Assembly: GCA_016222805.1 (NCBI GenBank)
Contig: JACRQG010000027.1
Location: 186,001 to 250,000 of the forward strand
DNA: 64,000 nt
Reading direction: 5' to 3'
From: Verrucomicrobiota bacterium
Lineage (GTDB): Bacteria; Verrucomicrobiota; Verrucomicrobiia; Opitutales; Opitutaceae
The position numbers and the translations under genes were made by a program. Below are positions 1 to 8,692 of the stretch, one piece after another; the stretch's first letter is position 1, and each line of letters starts with the position of its first letter. The notes under the pieces were generated by a model. That model saw nothing but the letters and a program-made list of their open reading frames with translations. It was not told the DNA's origin and made no database searches.

Positions 1-426
1 GTTCGGTTGGGTGTTCCGCTCGGGCTTGGGTGGTGCAGGAGCGGCCGCGCTTGGTGGCGTGCCCGCCGGGGGGCGGCGCTTGATCATCAGGGTCCCGGTC
101 CGGGGGTCCTCCACGACGATCAACGGTGTGCCGGCCACCATGCGTTCGAGCGCGTTGCGGGGGGCAAGGCGGCCTTCGGTCGCGGAGGTGCGGATGCCGC
201 GGACGTGCTCGACAATGTAGACCACCGCGATGCGGGCCTGCTGCGAGAAGACGACCAGCGACTCGCTGGCATCCGCCGCGGGAATCCGGAAGTCGCGCGC
301 CTTGTCCGCCGGAGGCGTCGCGATGGCTGGCGGCCGGGTCGCGGCGGGCTGCGCCGGCGTGCGCACCGGACCGGCCACGAGCATCGAGAGCACACACGAG
401 TAGTAGACGGGGCGCGGCACACGCAT
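1..426 (-). CDS. TonB-dependent receptor with N-terminal STN domain (3' end beyond the window)
   Basis: Only the first 142 codons are inside the window; the frame is open to base 1. The ATG at 426 starts a signal peptide (MRVPRPVYYSCVLSMLVAGP). Residues about 43-116 match the STN/secretin short domain: DFRIPAADASESLVVFSQQA, then VRGIRTSATEGRLAPRNAL and a TGTLMIKR end. A Pro/Ala-rich linker follows, as in receptors where STN precedes the plug. In known FecA-type systems the STN domain sits in the periplasm and passes the ligand signal to a FecR protein. The gene is divergent from a FecI-like sigma and FecR at 656-2226, so it is probably their cognate receptor. The plug and barrel are not visible, so the substrate cannot be inferred. 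Confidence 0.85.
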   Translation of the reverse strand, partial: MRVPRPVYYSCVLSMLVAGPVRTPAQPAATRPPAIATPPADKARDFRIPAADASESLVVFSQQARIAVVYIVEHVRGIRTSATEGRLAPRNALERMVAGTPLIVVEDPRTGTLMIKRRPPAGTPPSAAAPAPPKPERNTQPN

Positions 427-554
427 GGTTGGAGCGACGAAGGAATGTGGCCGCGGGGGCAGGAAGGCGATCCGGTCCCGTGCGAGTGGGTGAATGCAGG
501 TCAGGTTGGACAATTGACAGGGGCGATTGACTGAACGTCGCCGCGGAGGCCGAA

Positions 555-586
555 TTCCGTTACGGAAATGAGGAAATAGTTTCCGG
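555..586. promoter_or_regulatory. Two adjacent inverted repeats in the receptor/sigma divergent region
   Basis: TTCCG-TTA-CGGAA (555-567) is followed after four bases by GGAAA-TAG-TTTCC (572-584). Both have 5-bp arms and 3-base centres. They lie in the 229-bp gap (427-655) between the divergent TonB receptor and the sigma factor. A TTGACA-like hexamer is at 514-519, but no convincing -10 box was found for either gene. The symmetry suggests a protein-binding site, but this is inference from one locus. Confidence 0.3.
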
Positions 587-655
587 ATGCCGGAGCGCTC
601 TTGCCATCGGGGCCAACCGCAGCGTTTTCTCGGCGTGATCGCCGGTCATACCTGC

Positions 656-1201
656 ATGCCGCCCCAAGACTCCGAAACCAGCACCTGGTTTGCCAGGGAA
701 GTGCAGCCGCACGAAGGCATGCTGCGCAGCTACCTGATCGGACTGGCGCGACCATCGGACATCGACGACCTCGTGCAGGAGAGCTACGCCCGGCTGCTGC
801 GAATGCGCGAGCAGCAGCGGCTGCGTTCGCCGCGCGGCCTGCTCTTCACGATGGCCCGCAATGCCGCGCACGACCTGTTCCGCCGGCGCGGTACCGCGGC
901 CATCGCGCCGGTAACGGAAACCGAGCGCGAGCGCGTCGTGGATGAAACGCCGGGCATCGCCGAAGTCGTCAGCCGCCGCCAGGAAATCGAACTGCTGGCC
1001 GGCGCGATCGAGGCGCTGCCGGAGCGTTGCCGTGCCGTGTTCATCCTCCGCCAGTTCGAAAACCTGTCGCAACGCGAGATCGCCGCGCGGCTGGGCATCG
1101 CGGAGCACACGGTGGAATCGCAACTCACGAAAGCGCTGCGCCGCTGCGAGGACTTTTTCGCGGCCAGGGGCGCGCTGCCGCGCCAGGAGGGCAAACCATG
1201 A
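656..1201 (+). CDS. FecI-like ECF RNA polymerase sigma factor
   Basis: A 181-residue ECF sigma factor. Region 2 is visible as LRSYLIGLARPSDIDDLVQE followed by LLFTMARNAAHDLFRRR. Region 4 is LPERCRAVFILRQFENLSQR with the helix-turn-helix LGIAEHTVESQLTKALRR. It would direct RNA polymerase to target promoters, probably those of TonB-receptor genes, once released or activated by its FecR partner. The ATG at 656 (MPPQDSE) was preferred over one at 587 because the extra 23 residues look non-coding and family members begin shortly before region 2. Its stop overlaps the start of the fecR-like gene (ATGA), indicating translational coupling. Confidence 0.9.
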   Translation: MPPQDSETSTWFAREVQPHEGMLRSYLIGLARPSDIDDLVQESYARLLRMREQQRLRSPRGLLFTMARNAAHDLFRRRGTAAIAPVTETERERVVDETPGIAEVVSRRQEIELLAGAIEALPERCRAVFILRQFENLSQREIAARLGIAEHTVESQLTKALRRCEDFFAARGALPRQEGKP

Positions 1202-2226
1202 ACCCGCCAGACCCGCACCCCGCCGAAGGCGGCGATGCGACGCTGCGCGACGTCGCGACGCGCTGGGTCGTGCGCCAGGACCGCCGGCTCTCGGAGGCCG
1301 AAACCGCCGAGTTCGAAGCTTGGCTGGCCGCGGATCCGCACCACGCCGCGGCCCTGGCCGACGCGGAGGCGTCATGGCACTTCTTCCGGGCCCTGGGCAC
1401 GACAGTGCGCCGGGCGCCCGTCGCTCCGACGCGGCGAAACCGGGCGGTGGCAACAAGCCTGGCCGCGGCGGCCATCCTCGCCCTGGCATGCGTTTCTCTC
1501 CACCGCAACTCCGGGCCCGGGCCGCGGGCCATGAACCAACAGCCCGCCCCACCTTCCGCCGAGGCGGCCAGTCGTTTGCTGGACGACGGAAGCGTCGTAC
1601 GACTGAAGGACGATGCGCGGATCGAAGCGTCGTTCACGGCGGGCGAGCGCCGGATTCGGCTCCTGGGCGGCGAGGCGTTCTTCATCGTGGCCAGGGACGA
1701 GTCGCGACCGTTCTACGTCGAGGCGGGGAAGGTAACGGTGCGGGCCGTCGGCACGGCCTTCGCGGTGCGGTGCGCCCCGAGGACCGTCGATGTCGTCGTG
1801 ACCGAAGGCGTGGTCAGGGTGTCGCCGCCGGACGCAACCGTCGCTTCGCCGCCGGCGACTGCGTCGCCAGTCGAGCCCGCAGTCGTGCGCGCCGGCCACC
1901 GCGCGATCGTCGCGCGTGCCTCCATCGCCGGCCCCGCCGCGCCCATTGCGGTGACCGCGATCTCGGGCGAAGAAATCGACCGCTCGCTGGCCTGGAGCGG
2001 GCGGATGCTCGAACTCGCGGGCGCGACCCTGGGCGAACTCGTGGCGGAGTTTTCCCGGCGCTCGGGCCGACAGCTCCGGCTCGGTGATCCCGCGCTGAGC
2101 AGCGTCCAGGTGGGCGGACGTTTCCCGATCGACGATGTGGATGGCTTCGTGCGGGCCCTCGAAGAGATCTACCAGGTCAAATGCGAGCGGCAGGGCGATG
2201 GCCTCATTATTCTGAAGCTGCAGTAG
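1198..2226 (+). CDS. FecR-type anti-sigma regulator
   Basis: A 342-residue inner-membrane sigma regulator. The N-terminal cytoplasmic DUF4880 segment (about 15-63) has the family pattern ATRWVVRQDRRLSEAE...FEAWLAADPHHA. A single membrane helix spans about 83-101. The periplasmic FecR domain (about 120-215) includes DGSVVRLKDDARIEA and GGEAFFIVA. The last 70 residues (LAGATLGELVAEFSRRSGRQ ... GDGLIILK) form an STN-like DUF4974 domain that would contact the receptor's STN domain. The ATG at 1198 overlaps the sigma stop; a longer open frame from 1027 is antisense-like and was discarded. It works with the sigma gene and probably with the divergent receptor at 1-426. Confidence 0.9.
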   Translation: MNPPDPHPAEGGDATLRDVATRWVVRQDRRLSEAETAEFEAWLAADPHHAAALADAEASWHFFRALGTTVRRAPVAPTRRNRAVATSLAAAAILALACVSLHRNSGPGPRAMNQQPAPPSAEAASRLLDDGSVVRLKDDARIEASFTAGERRIRLLGGEAFFIVARDESRPFYVEAGKVTVRAVGTAFAVRCAPRTVDVVVTEGVVRVSPPDATVASPPATASPVEPAVVRAGHRAIVARASIAGPAAPIAVTAISGEEIDRSLAWSGRMLELAGATLGELVAEFSRRSGRQLRLGDPALSSVQVGGRFPIDDVDGFVRALEEIYQVKCERQGDGLIILKLQ

Positions 2227-2420
2227 CCCGCCGACGAAATGCTGCGGCCGGGAACGCACCGCCGCGTGGCACGCAGGTCGACGAACACCGCTTGCGCCCC
2301 GTCCTCCGTACGAAGCGACCACGGTCGGTGGGCGGAGCCGTGCGGCCCGGGTGACTTCGGTCTGCTCGCCAGGCGCGGAGGCGCTGGCTTGTCCCGCGAG
2401 GGGTCGCCCGCGCCGCGCGG
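2227..2420. other. Convergent intergenic region between fecR and TonB receptor genes
   Basis: A 194-bp gap between converging genes. No ORF is supported. An imperfect GC-rich hairpin at about 2368-2388 (GCCAG/CTGGC outer arms, one bulge) could end transcription from either side, but it lacks a T-run. Confidence 0.3.
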
Positions 2421-5273
2421 TCAGAAGGCGAGCGAATTCGTGAGGATCACCTGCCGCGGGTCCGTATAGCGGGGCCAACGGTAGACGCGGCCCTGGTCGG
2501 TGACGCGGTTGAAGACGTTGTTGACGTTGATTTGCCCGGTCCAGGTCACCCGGCCGAACTTCCGGCGATAGCTGGCGAAAGGACTTACGAGGTACTGGTG
2601 CGGTGTTTTCCGGCGCGGAATGACCTCCACTCCGTCGATCGCGAGCTCCTCCTGGGGACGGCCGTTCACGAACCGCAGGGTCCCACCGAGCGCGAGACCT
2701 TTGCGCCGGCCATATTCGAACGTGTAGCGAATCGTGGTATGGGCGTTCACCGCGTGGACATCTTCGAGGCCGTTGTTTTGCTCGGCGAGGTACTGGCGGG
2801 TGACGAGCGTGGCGGCGTCGGGATCCCGGCCTTGCGCGGAGGCCGCGGTACGGGCGAGCGCGAGCTTGGCGTAGGTCTGCGGGTTGATGTTGGTGCGCCG
2901 GGTGCGCGAGGTCGCGAGCACCGTCCGGAGGGTCCAATTCCGCGTGGGATTGGCGATCGACTCGAGTTCCCAGCCGCGCGTGTCGGTGTCGATCGAGTCG
3001 GCCTGCCCGAGCAGCCGGTCGTCGCCGGTCAGCACCTGGTTGAGTTCGGTGGTCGCGGTGTTGTCGAGCCGCGCGGCGATGTTCCGGCCGGTGTTGGCGA
3101 AGTGGACGAGGGAGGCGGTGACGCGGTCGTCCCAGAGCCGGAGGCGCAGCCCGTAGTCGCAGCCTTCGCCGCGCGTGGGCCGCCGGGCAAGGCCCTGGAG
3201 ATCGAGGCCCGTATTGTCGGTGAACAACGCCGACTCCTGGAAGGCGGCGGTGAGGGCGAGCCACGGGGTGGCGTTGAACACGGCGCCGACGCTGTGGTTG
3301 GTCACCCAGTGGCGCGCCAGCCGTGTGAGCGGAACCGGTGCGCCCTCGGGCAGAGGATTGCCGGCCAGGTCGGTGAAGACGAAGGCACCGGACGGATCGG
3401 GGCTGCGGATTGCCGCGAGCGAGCCGTCCTGGATCCAGAGATCGCGCGAGACGCCGGCGCTGGTGTGCAGAAGGCCGTGGAAAGAGGAGCCGGTGGCGGT
3501 GAGGACAGCGGAGGAGAGCGATTGGTCGAAGCGGCTGTTGTCGTTGGTGTTTCGGAACCAGGCGCCCGCCGACGACTGGGGGAACCGCAGGCGCTCGTCG
3601 CTGTTGCCGTCCTTCAGGTAGTGGAGCGGGGTGATGAGGTTGTTGCTCAGGCGGGCGGCGTTGCCGGTGTAGCCGAGGCGCGCGATTTCGGCCGGAGTGA
3701 GGGCGTAGTTGTAGAAGTTCCGCGCGTAACGTTCGTGACGGCGGCCGCCGCTCAGCACCACGCGCTGCGTGAAACCGCAGGGCAGGGGCGCGTCGTAGGC
3801 GGCGAGGAGGCGGACGGCGTCGATCCGGTGTTCCACGGGGAGCTGCCGCAGCACATGGGCGATGTAGGGCTGCTCGAAGTTCGGGTTCGGGATTGTGCCG
3901 GCGCCGGTGGGATTCGGGAGCAGCGGGTTCACGTCGAGGTGGATGGCGCGGGGGTTGGCGCCGAAGACATTGCCGGCGACGGTGCTCCGGCTGTTGGTGA
4001 GATCGCGCTGGGTGTTGCAGGCGAGCAGGAGATTGAGGCGGTCGGTCACGGTGTGGCGGAGTTCGGCGGTGAGCGCATGCGCCTGCGAGTGGGCGGCGTT
4101 GTCCGGGCCGCCCCAATCCTCGCCCCGCGGCACGAGCGATTCGGGGACCGGTCCAACCGGGAGACGGCCCGGGTTCTGCGGGTCGGCGGCGAGGACGGCG
4201 TTTTCGTCGACGATCAACGAGGAGCGAAAGACGTTCGTGGCGGTGGACTGGAGATTGTAGAGCGTGCCGGCGATTAGCGTGAACGCGTGGGCGGCGCCGG
4301 CGGGCGCGATGCGCGTCATCCCGATGCCGTTGGCCTGGACGCCGGCGAGGGTGGAATTGGCATCGAGCGACGAGGTGCCGCTGCCGCGGACATAGACGCG
4401 GGTGTGGTCGTTAAGGGGGCCGTGGCTCAGGAAGGCGGTGGCGCGGAGGTTCTCGTATGTGACATCGGCCGAGGTGCGGTCGTGGGCAAACGGCCTGAGT
4501 TTCAGGGCCGCGGCGACGCCGCGCAGATCGGTGCCGGCACGCTGCCGCCAGCTCTCGACTTCCGAATCGATGGCATTGAATCGCAGCGCCACCCGGTTCG
4601 GGGCGATCTCCCGCTCGAAATCGAGCGAGAGGCGGCGCGTTCCGAAAGTGTCGGTCCGAAGCTGGACGGTGGCGGCCTCCCGGAACCGGGCGCGCTTCGT
4701 CGAGATGGCGATGATGCCGCCCGCATCGACATCTCCGTAGGCGAGGCCGCCGGGGCCGCGCGACACCTCGATCCGCTCGGTGTTGTAGGCATCCTGGGTG
4801 ACATACCAGGGGAAGCCGTCGCGGAGCTGGCGGACGGAGGCGAGTCCACGGAAGTTGATCGTCGAGCCGGCGCGGGTGCCGCCGACGGCGCCGCGCGTGC
4901 CGCTGTCGTTGTAGCTGTTCTCCGCGCCGGTCGCGAACTCCACGGCGTCGAAGTAGTCGTTGGCGGCGATGTCCGCGAGGAAGTCGGGCGTGAGCACCGA
5001 GATCGCGTTCGGGAGGTTTTCGAGTTTCTCGTTGGTGCGCGTGCCGCTGAGCGCGGACGAGGCGGCGTAGCCGCGATCGGTTCGGGCGACGACTTCGAAG
5101 ACGGACAGCCGGATCGGATCCTCCGTCGACGCAGCTGGCGGTGGCGGGGAGGACTGCGCGCGCAACCCGGAAAGGGTTGCCGCAACGCAGACAAGGGCAG
5201 CGACGGCCGTTCTGGAGCAAAGCGGAGAGGTTGGAGGGCGGTGGCAGGAGGCGTCGGTCGGAGAGCGGGACAT
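2421..5273 (-). CDS. TonB-dependent receptor, no STN domain
   Basis: A 950-residue outer-membrane transporter. A signal peptide (to about residue 40, ending LSGLRAQ) is followed by the short motif DPIRLSVFEVVARTDRGY typical of verrucomicrobial receptors. The plug domain starts near NEKLENLPNAISVLTPDFL and contains STINFRGL and ERIEVSRGPGGLAYGD. The rest is beta-barrel, ending in VILTNSLAF with a terminal Phe for BAM recognition. The ATG at 5273 (MSRSPTD) is preferred; the 16 codons upstream add nothing. It is the last gene of the minus-strand run that includes four sulfatases, so it probably imports an oligosaccharide released by them. It lacks an STN domain and so should not signal to FecR itself. 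Confidence 0.9.
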   Translation of the reverse strand: MSRSPTDASCHRPPTSPLCSRTAVAALVCVAATLSGLRAQSSPPPPAASTEDPIRLSVFEVVARTDRGYAASSALSGTRTNEKLENLPNAISVLTPDFLADIAANDYFDAVEFATGAENSYNDSGTRGAVGGTRAGSTINFRGLASVRQLRDGFPWYVTQDAYNTERIEVSRGPGGLAYGDVDAGGIIAISTKRARFREAATVQLRTDTFGTRRLSLDFEREIAPNRVALRFNAIDSEVESWRQRAGTDLRGVAAALKLRPFAHDRTSADVTYENLRATAFLSHGPLNDHTRVYVRGSGTSSLDANSTLAGVQANGIGMTRIAPAGAAHAFTLIAGTLYNLQSTATNVFRSSLIVDENAVLAADPQNPGRLPVGPVPESLVPRGEDWGGPDNAAHSQAHALTAELRHTVTDRLNLLLACNTQRDLTNSRSTVAGNVFGANPRAIHLDVNPLLPNPTGAGTIPNPNFEQPYIAHVLRQLPVEHRIDAVRLLAAYDAPLPCGFTQRVVLSGGRRHERYARNFYNYALTPAEIARLGYTGNAARLSNNLITPLHYLKDGNSDERLRFPQSSAGAWFRNTNDNSRFDQSLSSAVLTATGSSFHGLLHTSAGVSRDLWIQDGSLAAIRSPDPSGAFVFTDLAGNPLPEGAPVPLTRLARHWVTNHSVGAVFNATPWLALTAAFQESALFTDNTGLDLQGLARRPTRGEGCDYGLRLRLWDDRVTASLVHFANTGRNIAARLDNTATTELNQVLTGDDRLLGQADSIDTDTRGWELESIANPTRNWTLRTVLATSRTRRTNINPQTYAKLALARTAASAQGRDPDAATLVTRQYLAEQNNGLEDVHAVNAHTTIRYTFEYGRRKGLALGGTLRFVNGRPQEELAIDGVEVIPRRKTPHQYLVSPFASYRRKFGRVTWTGQINVNNVFNRVTDQGRVYRWPRYTDPRQVILTNSLAF

Positions 5274-5344
5274 AAGAAAGGCGGTCCGGGCGCGGTGGCG
5301 CGGCGGGGGCAACGGCGGCAACGCCGCCGGAGAATCCGCCGGGT

Positions 5345-7243
5345 TCAGGGCTTCTTCGTCCGTCGCGGAGCGGTCCGTGCGGACGTGGTTTCGAGTCGGG
5401 TGGAGATGCTGCGGAGCAACTGCGGCACGTAGGGGCGATAGCGATCGTCCGGGGCCGGACCTTCGGCAGGCCAGCTCCGCACCGCCTCGCGGAGCGGGGC
5501 GGCCTTCGCTCCGAGGTTGTCGATCGCGGTGAGGGCGGCCATCGAAACGAACACGTCGTTGCGATCCCAGGGCGCGTGGTCCGCGAGTACCGCGAGCGCG
5601 CGCCGGGCATCGGACCCGTTCCCGTGCTCCGCGAGCGCCCAGGCGGCGGCGAGGCGAACGAACGGCGACGGGTCGTCGAGGGCTTTGCGGAGATCGGCCG
5701 CCGCGCCTTCGACTGCGCCGCGACCGCGGATCAGGAAACCGAGCGCTCCCCAGTAACGCACGGCGCGGTCGGCATCGCCCAGGGCCACGCGGAGCCCCGG
5801 CACGGCTTCCGGCATGAAGCCGGAGGCGAGTTCGGCGGCGGCGAAGATCCGCTCGAACGGATACCGTGCATCGTCGCGCGCGAGGTCATGGGGGGAAGCG
5901 CCGGCGGCGCGGACCTGCATCTCGCCCTCGGGAAGGAAGCCGACGTCGCGAATCGCGCGGGCGTGGGCCTGTTGGGCGGCGCGGAGCCGCGCGAGGACCT
6001 CGCGATGCGCCGGCGATCCAGCGAGGTTGCGCACCTCGTCGGGGTCCTCCTGCAGATCGTAGAGTTCCTCGGGGGCCTTCGGCGCTCTCCAGAAGAGCGA
6101 CTGCGCCTCGTCGAGTTTTCCTTCGTCGTAGAGCTTTCGCCACAGCTGGGTCGTGGCGGCGTTGAACTGGGCGTTGACGTGCTGCCCCGGGGACAGGTGC
6201 GGCAGGTAGTTGCGCAGGTAGACGTAGCGCCCGTCGGTCACGCTGCGGACGAGATCGACGCGCTCGTCCATCCGGCCCCGAAAGCCGTGCAGGTAGGGCG
6301 CCGGCTCGGTGGCGAACTTCCCGGCGAAGGCGCGCCCCTGCATCCAGGCGGGCGGTGGGAGGCCCGCGAGGCTCAGCACGGTCGGAGCGAAATCGACGAA
6401 GCTGACGAGCCGGTCGGACTCTGCGCCGGCCGCGAAGTCTGGGGGCGCGAGATGACGCCATTTCGGCGGGAAGTACACGATGAGCGGCACCTGCAGGCCG
6501 GAGTTGCCCGGCCAGCGTTTGTGGCGCGGCAAGCCCGGTCCGTGGTCGGCGAAATAGAAGACGATGGTGTCGTCGGCGAGGCCGGCGGTGGCGAGGTCGG
6601 CGAGGTGGGCGCCGGCGACGGCATCCGCGGCGCTCACGTTGGTGTGATACTGCGCCCAATCGCGGCGAACTTCCGGCGTATCCGGATGAAAAGCGGGGAC
6701 CCGCACGCGGGCGGGATCGACTTTAAGCGGGTGCGGGCTCTTCCGGATCTGGCCCTCGTGGGTGGCGTTGCTGTTGAAGACGGCGAAGAACGGCTGGCCG
6801 GCGGCGCGGTTTCTCCAGTGTGCCTGGCGCGAGGAGACGTCCCAGACGCGGGCGGGCTGCGTGAGGTTGTAGTCCTCCTTCGAGTTGTTGGTGCAGTAGT
6901 AGCCGGCTTCGCGCAGAAATTCCGGGAACAGCCTCCGGCCGGCCGGCAGCGCCACCATGGAGCGCATGTGCTCGGCGCCCGCACTCGTGGCGAACAAGCC
7001 TGAAATGATCGTCGTTCGGGCCGGAGCGCAGACCGGCGCGCAGGACCAGGCGCGCCGGTACCGCAGGCCACGGGCGGCAAGCGCGTCGAGGTGCGGCGTG
7101 GCGGCGATCTTGTCGCCATAAGCGCCGAGATGCGGCCCGTGGTCCTCGGAGGTTATCCAAAGGAGGTTGGGCCGGTCCGCGGCGCCGGACGCCGCGGTGC
7201 CGAATGCCGCGAGCGCGCCGAGCAGGAGGCACGGGCGTTTCAT
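5345..7243 (-). CDS. Sulfatase 1 with C-terminal HEAT-like repeats
   Basis: A 632-residue secreted sulfatase (signal peptide to about residue 22, AASGAA). It starts RPNLLWITSEDHGPHLGAYG, where the metal-binding acidic pair is E33-D34 rather than the usual DD. The formylglycine motif is C72-A-P-A-R76. YFADHGPGLPRHKRW is a second conserved metal/substrate region. Residues about 470-590 read as HEAT-like helical repeats (RAVRYWGALGFLIRG, FVRLAAAWALAEHG). It resembles heparan-N-sulfatase-like members of the S1 sulfatases and would remove sulfate esters from a polysaccharide in the periplasm. Its start overlaps the stop of sulfatase 2 by 4 bp. The Cys needs a maturase that is not encoded nearby. 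Confidence 0.9.
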   Translation of the reverse strand: MKRPCLLLGALAAFGTAASGAADRPNLLWITSEDHGPHLGAYGDKIAATPHLDALAARGLRYRRAWSCAPVCAPARTTIISGLFATSAGAEHMRSMVALPAGRRLFPEFLREAGYYCTNNSKEDYNLTQPARVWDVSSRQAHWRNRAAGQPFFAVFNSNATHEGQIRKSPHPLKVDPARVRVPAFHPDTPEVRRDWAQYHTNVSAADAVAGAHLADLATAGLADDTIVFYFADHGPGLPRHKRWPGNSGLQVPLIVYFPPKWRHLAPPDFAAGAESDRLVSFVDFAPTVLSLAGLPPPAWMQGRAFAGKFATEPAPYLHGFRGRMDERVDLVRSVTDGRYVYLRNYLPHLSPGQHVNAQFNAATTQLWRKLYDEGKLDEAQSLFWRAPKAPEELYDLQEDPDEVRNLAGSPAHREVLARLRAAQQAHARAIRDVGFLPEGEMQVRAAGASPHDLARDDARYPFERIFAAAELASGFMPEAVPGLRVALGDADRAVRYWGALGFLIRGRGAVEGAAADLRKALDDPSPFVRLAAAWALAEHGNGSDARRALAVLADHAPWDRNDVFVSMAALTAIDNLGAKAAPLREAVRSWPAEGPAPDDRYRPYVPQLLRSISTRLETTSARTAPRRTKKP

Positions 7244-8685
7244 GGGGAGGACCTCTGCTTCTTCTTCCTGCGCGACTCCGTCGGAACCGCCGTGCGAGCA
7301 TCACCCGCCGGGACTCCGCCGTAGTCCGCTCCGGAGAGGCTCCTTTCCACGGAGGCCTTCCATGCCTCAAGCGCAGCCAGCATCCTGGCGACACGCTCGG
7401 GCTGCTGGGCGGCGAGATCAGTCGTTTCCTTCGGATCCTTGGCCACATCGTAGAGCAGCGGCACGGGATGGGAGACGAGGCCCTTCCTGCCGCTCCGGTC
7501 CCGCCCCTCTATCGCGTCGGTGTGGAGCTTGTAGGGCCAGTCGAGCCAGGCGGCGTGCCCGGGCTGCCGGCCGGCGCGGTTCCAGAACGGCATCGGCTTC
7601 GCGCGCGTGTCGGTCTGGCGGTCGAACAATGGAAGCAGGTTGATGCCGTCGAGCGGCTCGATCTGGTCCTGCGCCAGCACGCCGGTTGCGGCCAGCACCG
7701 TGGGGTAGATGTCGAGCGTCGAGCAGGGCGTTCCGCTGACGAAAGGCTGCGGGATGCGCGCGGGCCACTCGACGATGCCGGGCACGCGCAGACCGCCTTC
7801 CCACATCGTGCCCTTCTCGCCGCGCAGGTGACCCGTGGACTTCGGGCCGGCGTGGCCGCCGTTGTCGCTGCAATACCACAGCAAGGTGTGCTCCGCGATT
7901 TTCAGCTCGCGGAGCGTCGCGCGCAGCCGGCCGACGCTGCGGTCGATCGCCGCGATCTCGCCGTAGTAATTCTGCTCCCGCTCGGAGAGCGTGCGGTAGG
8001 GTGCCTTGTCCGCGGGAAGCGCCTCATGCGGCACGTGCGGCGAGCCGAACCAGACGACCGAGAGAAACGGCTTTCCGGCGGCGGCCTGCCGGCGGATGAA
8101 CCGCAGCGCTTCGCCGGTCGTGATGTCCGAGCCATCGCCGTGGAACTTTTCGGGCACTCCCTGGCGACCGAGCACGGGATTCAGGTCGAAAAAGTTGTCG
8201 GCCGAAACCCATTCGTCGAAACCCAACCGGCCCGGCGATAGCGGGTCGGAGGCGAGGATGGCGCGACCGTTGCCCTCGGTGGTGTTGCGGTCGCCGTTCC
8301 GGCCGTTGAGGTGCCATTTTCCGAAATGCCCGGTCGCGTAGCCGGCGGACTGCAGGACCCGCGCGACGGTCATTTCCTGCGCGCGAATCGGGGCGCCCGG
8401 ACTGAACGTCCCGTAGCGATTCGGATGGCGACCGGTCAGCACGCTGCCGCGCGTCGGCGAGCAGTTGAAGTGCGCGGCGTAGAAGCGGTCGAAGCGCAGC
8501 CCGCTGCGGGCGAGTTCGTCGAGCTGCGGTGTCCGGAGATCGGGGTGACCGTTGTAGCCGGTGTCGCCCCAGCCCTGGTCGTCGGCCATGATAAGAACGA
8601 TGTTGGGACGCACCGGGGGTGCGCCGGCGGAGGCGAGCGCGGCCGTCGCGAACGCGAGCAGGGCGCCGAGGAGCTTTGGGTTCAT
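7240..8685 (-). CDS. Sulfatase 2 (arylsulfatase-like)
   Basis: A 481-residue secreted S1-type sulfatase. The signal peptide is MNPKLLGALLAFATAALASA. The core opens with RPNIVLIMADDQGWGDTGYN (metal pair D35-D36), and the formylglycine motif is C75-S-P-T-R79 followed by GSVLTGR. Conserved downstream parts include GHFGKWHL and YCSDNGGH. The start at 8685 was chosen because it begins the signal peptide, 7 bp after the upstream sulfatase stop; the open frame continues antisense-like to 8928. The C-terminus is Lys/Arg-rich (RRKKKQRSSP). It is fourth of the four sulfatase/regulator steps before the ATGA junction with sulfatase 1. Confidence 0.92.
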   Translation of the reverse strand: MNPKLLGALLAFATAALASAGAPPVRPNIVLIMADDQGWGDTGYNGHPDLRTPQLDELARSGLRFDRFYAAHFNCSPTRGSVLTGRHPNRYGTFSPGAPIRAQEMTVARVLQSAGYATGHFGKWHLNGRNGDRNTTEGNGRAILASDPLSPGRLGFDEWVSADNFFDLNPVLGRQGVPEKFHGDGSDITTGEALRFIRRQAAAGKPFLSVVWFGSPHVPHEALPADKAPYRTLSEREQNYYGEIAAIDRSVGRLRATLRELKIAEHTLLWYCSDNGGHAGPKSTGHLRGEKGTMWEGGLRVPGIVEWPARIPQPFVSGTPCSTLDIYPTVLAATGVLAQDQIEPLDGINLLPLFDRQTDTRAKPMPFWNRAGRQPGHAAWLDWPYKLHTDAIEGRDRSGRKGLVSHPVPLLYDVAKDPKETTDLAAQQPERVARMLAALEAWKASVERSLSGADYGGVPAGDARTAVPTESRRKKKQRSSP

Positions 8686-8692
8686 CGGAGAA

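Noticed and set aside
7-534. 175-codon plus-strand ORF at the left edge
   Set aside because: Opposite the STN domain of the receptor, which is much better supported.
2532-4277. Plus-strand frame of 581 codons inside the TonB receptor
   Set aside because: Antisense shadow of a clear receptor; the product is Val/Gly/Arg-rich without a recognisable domain.
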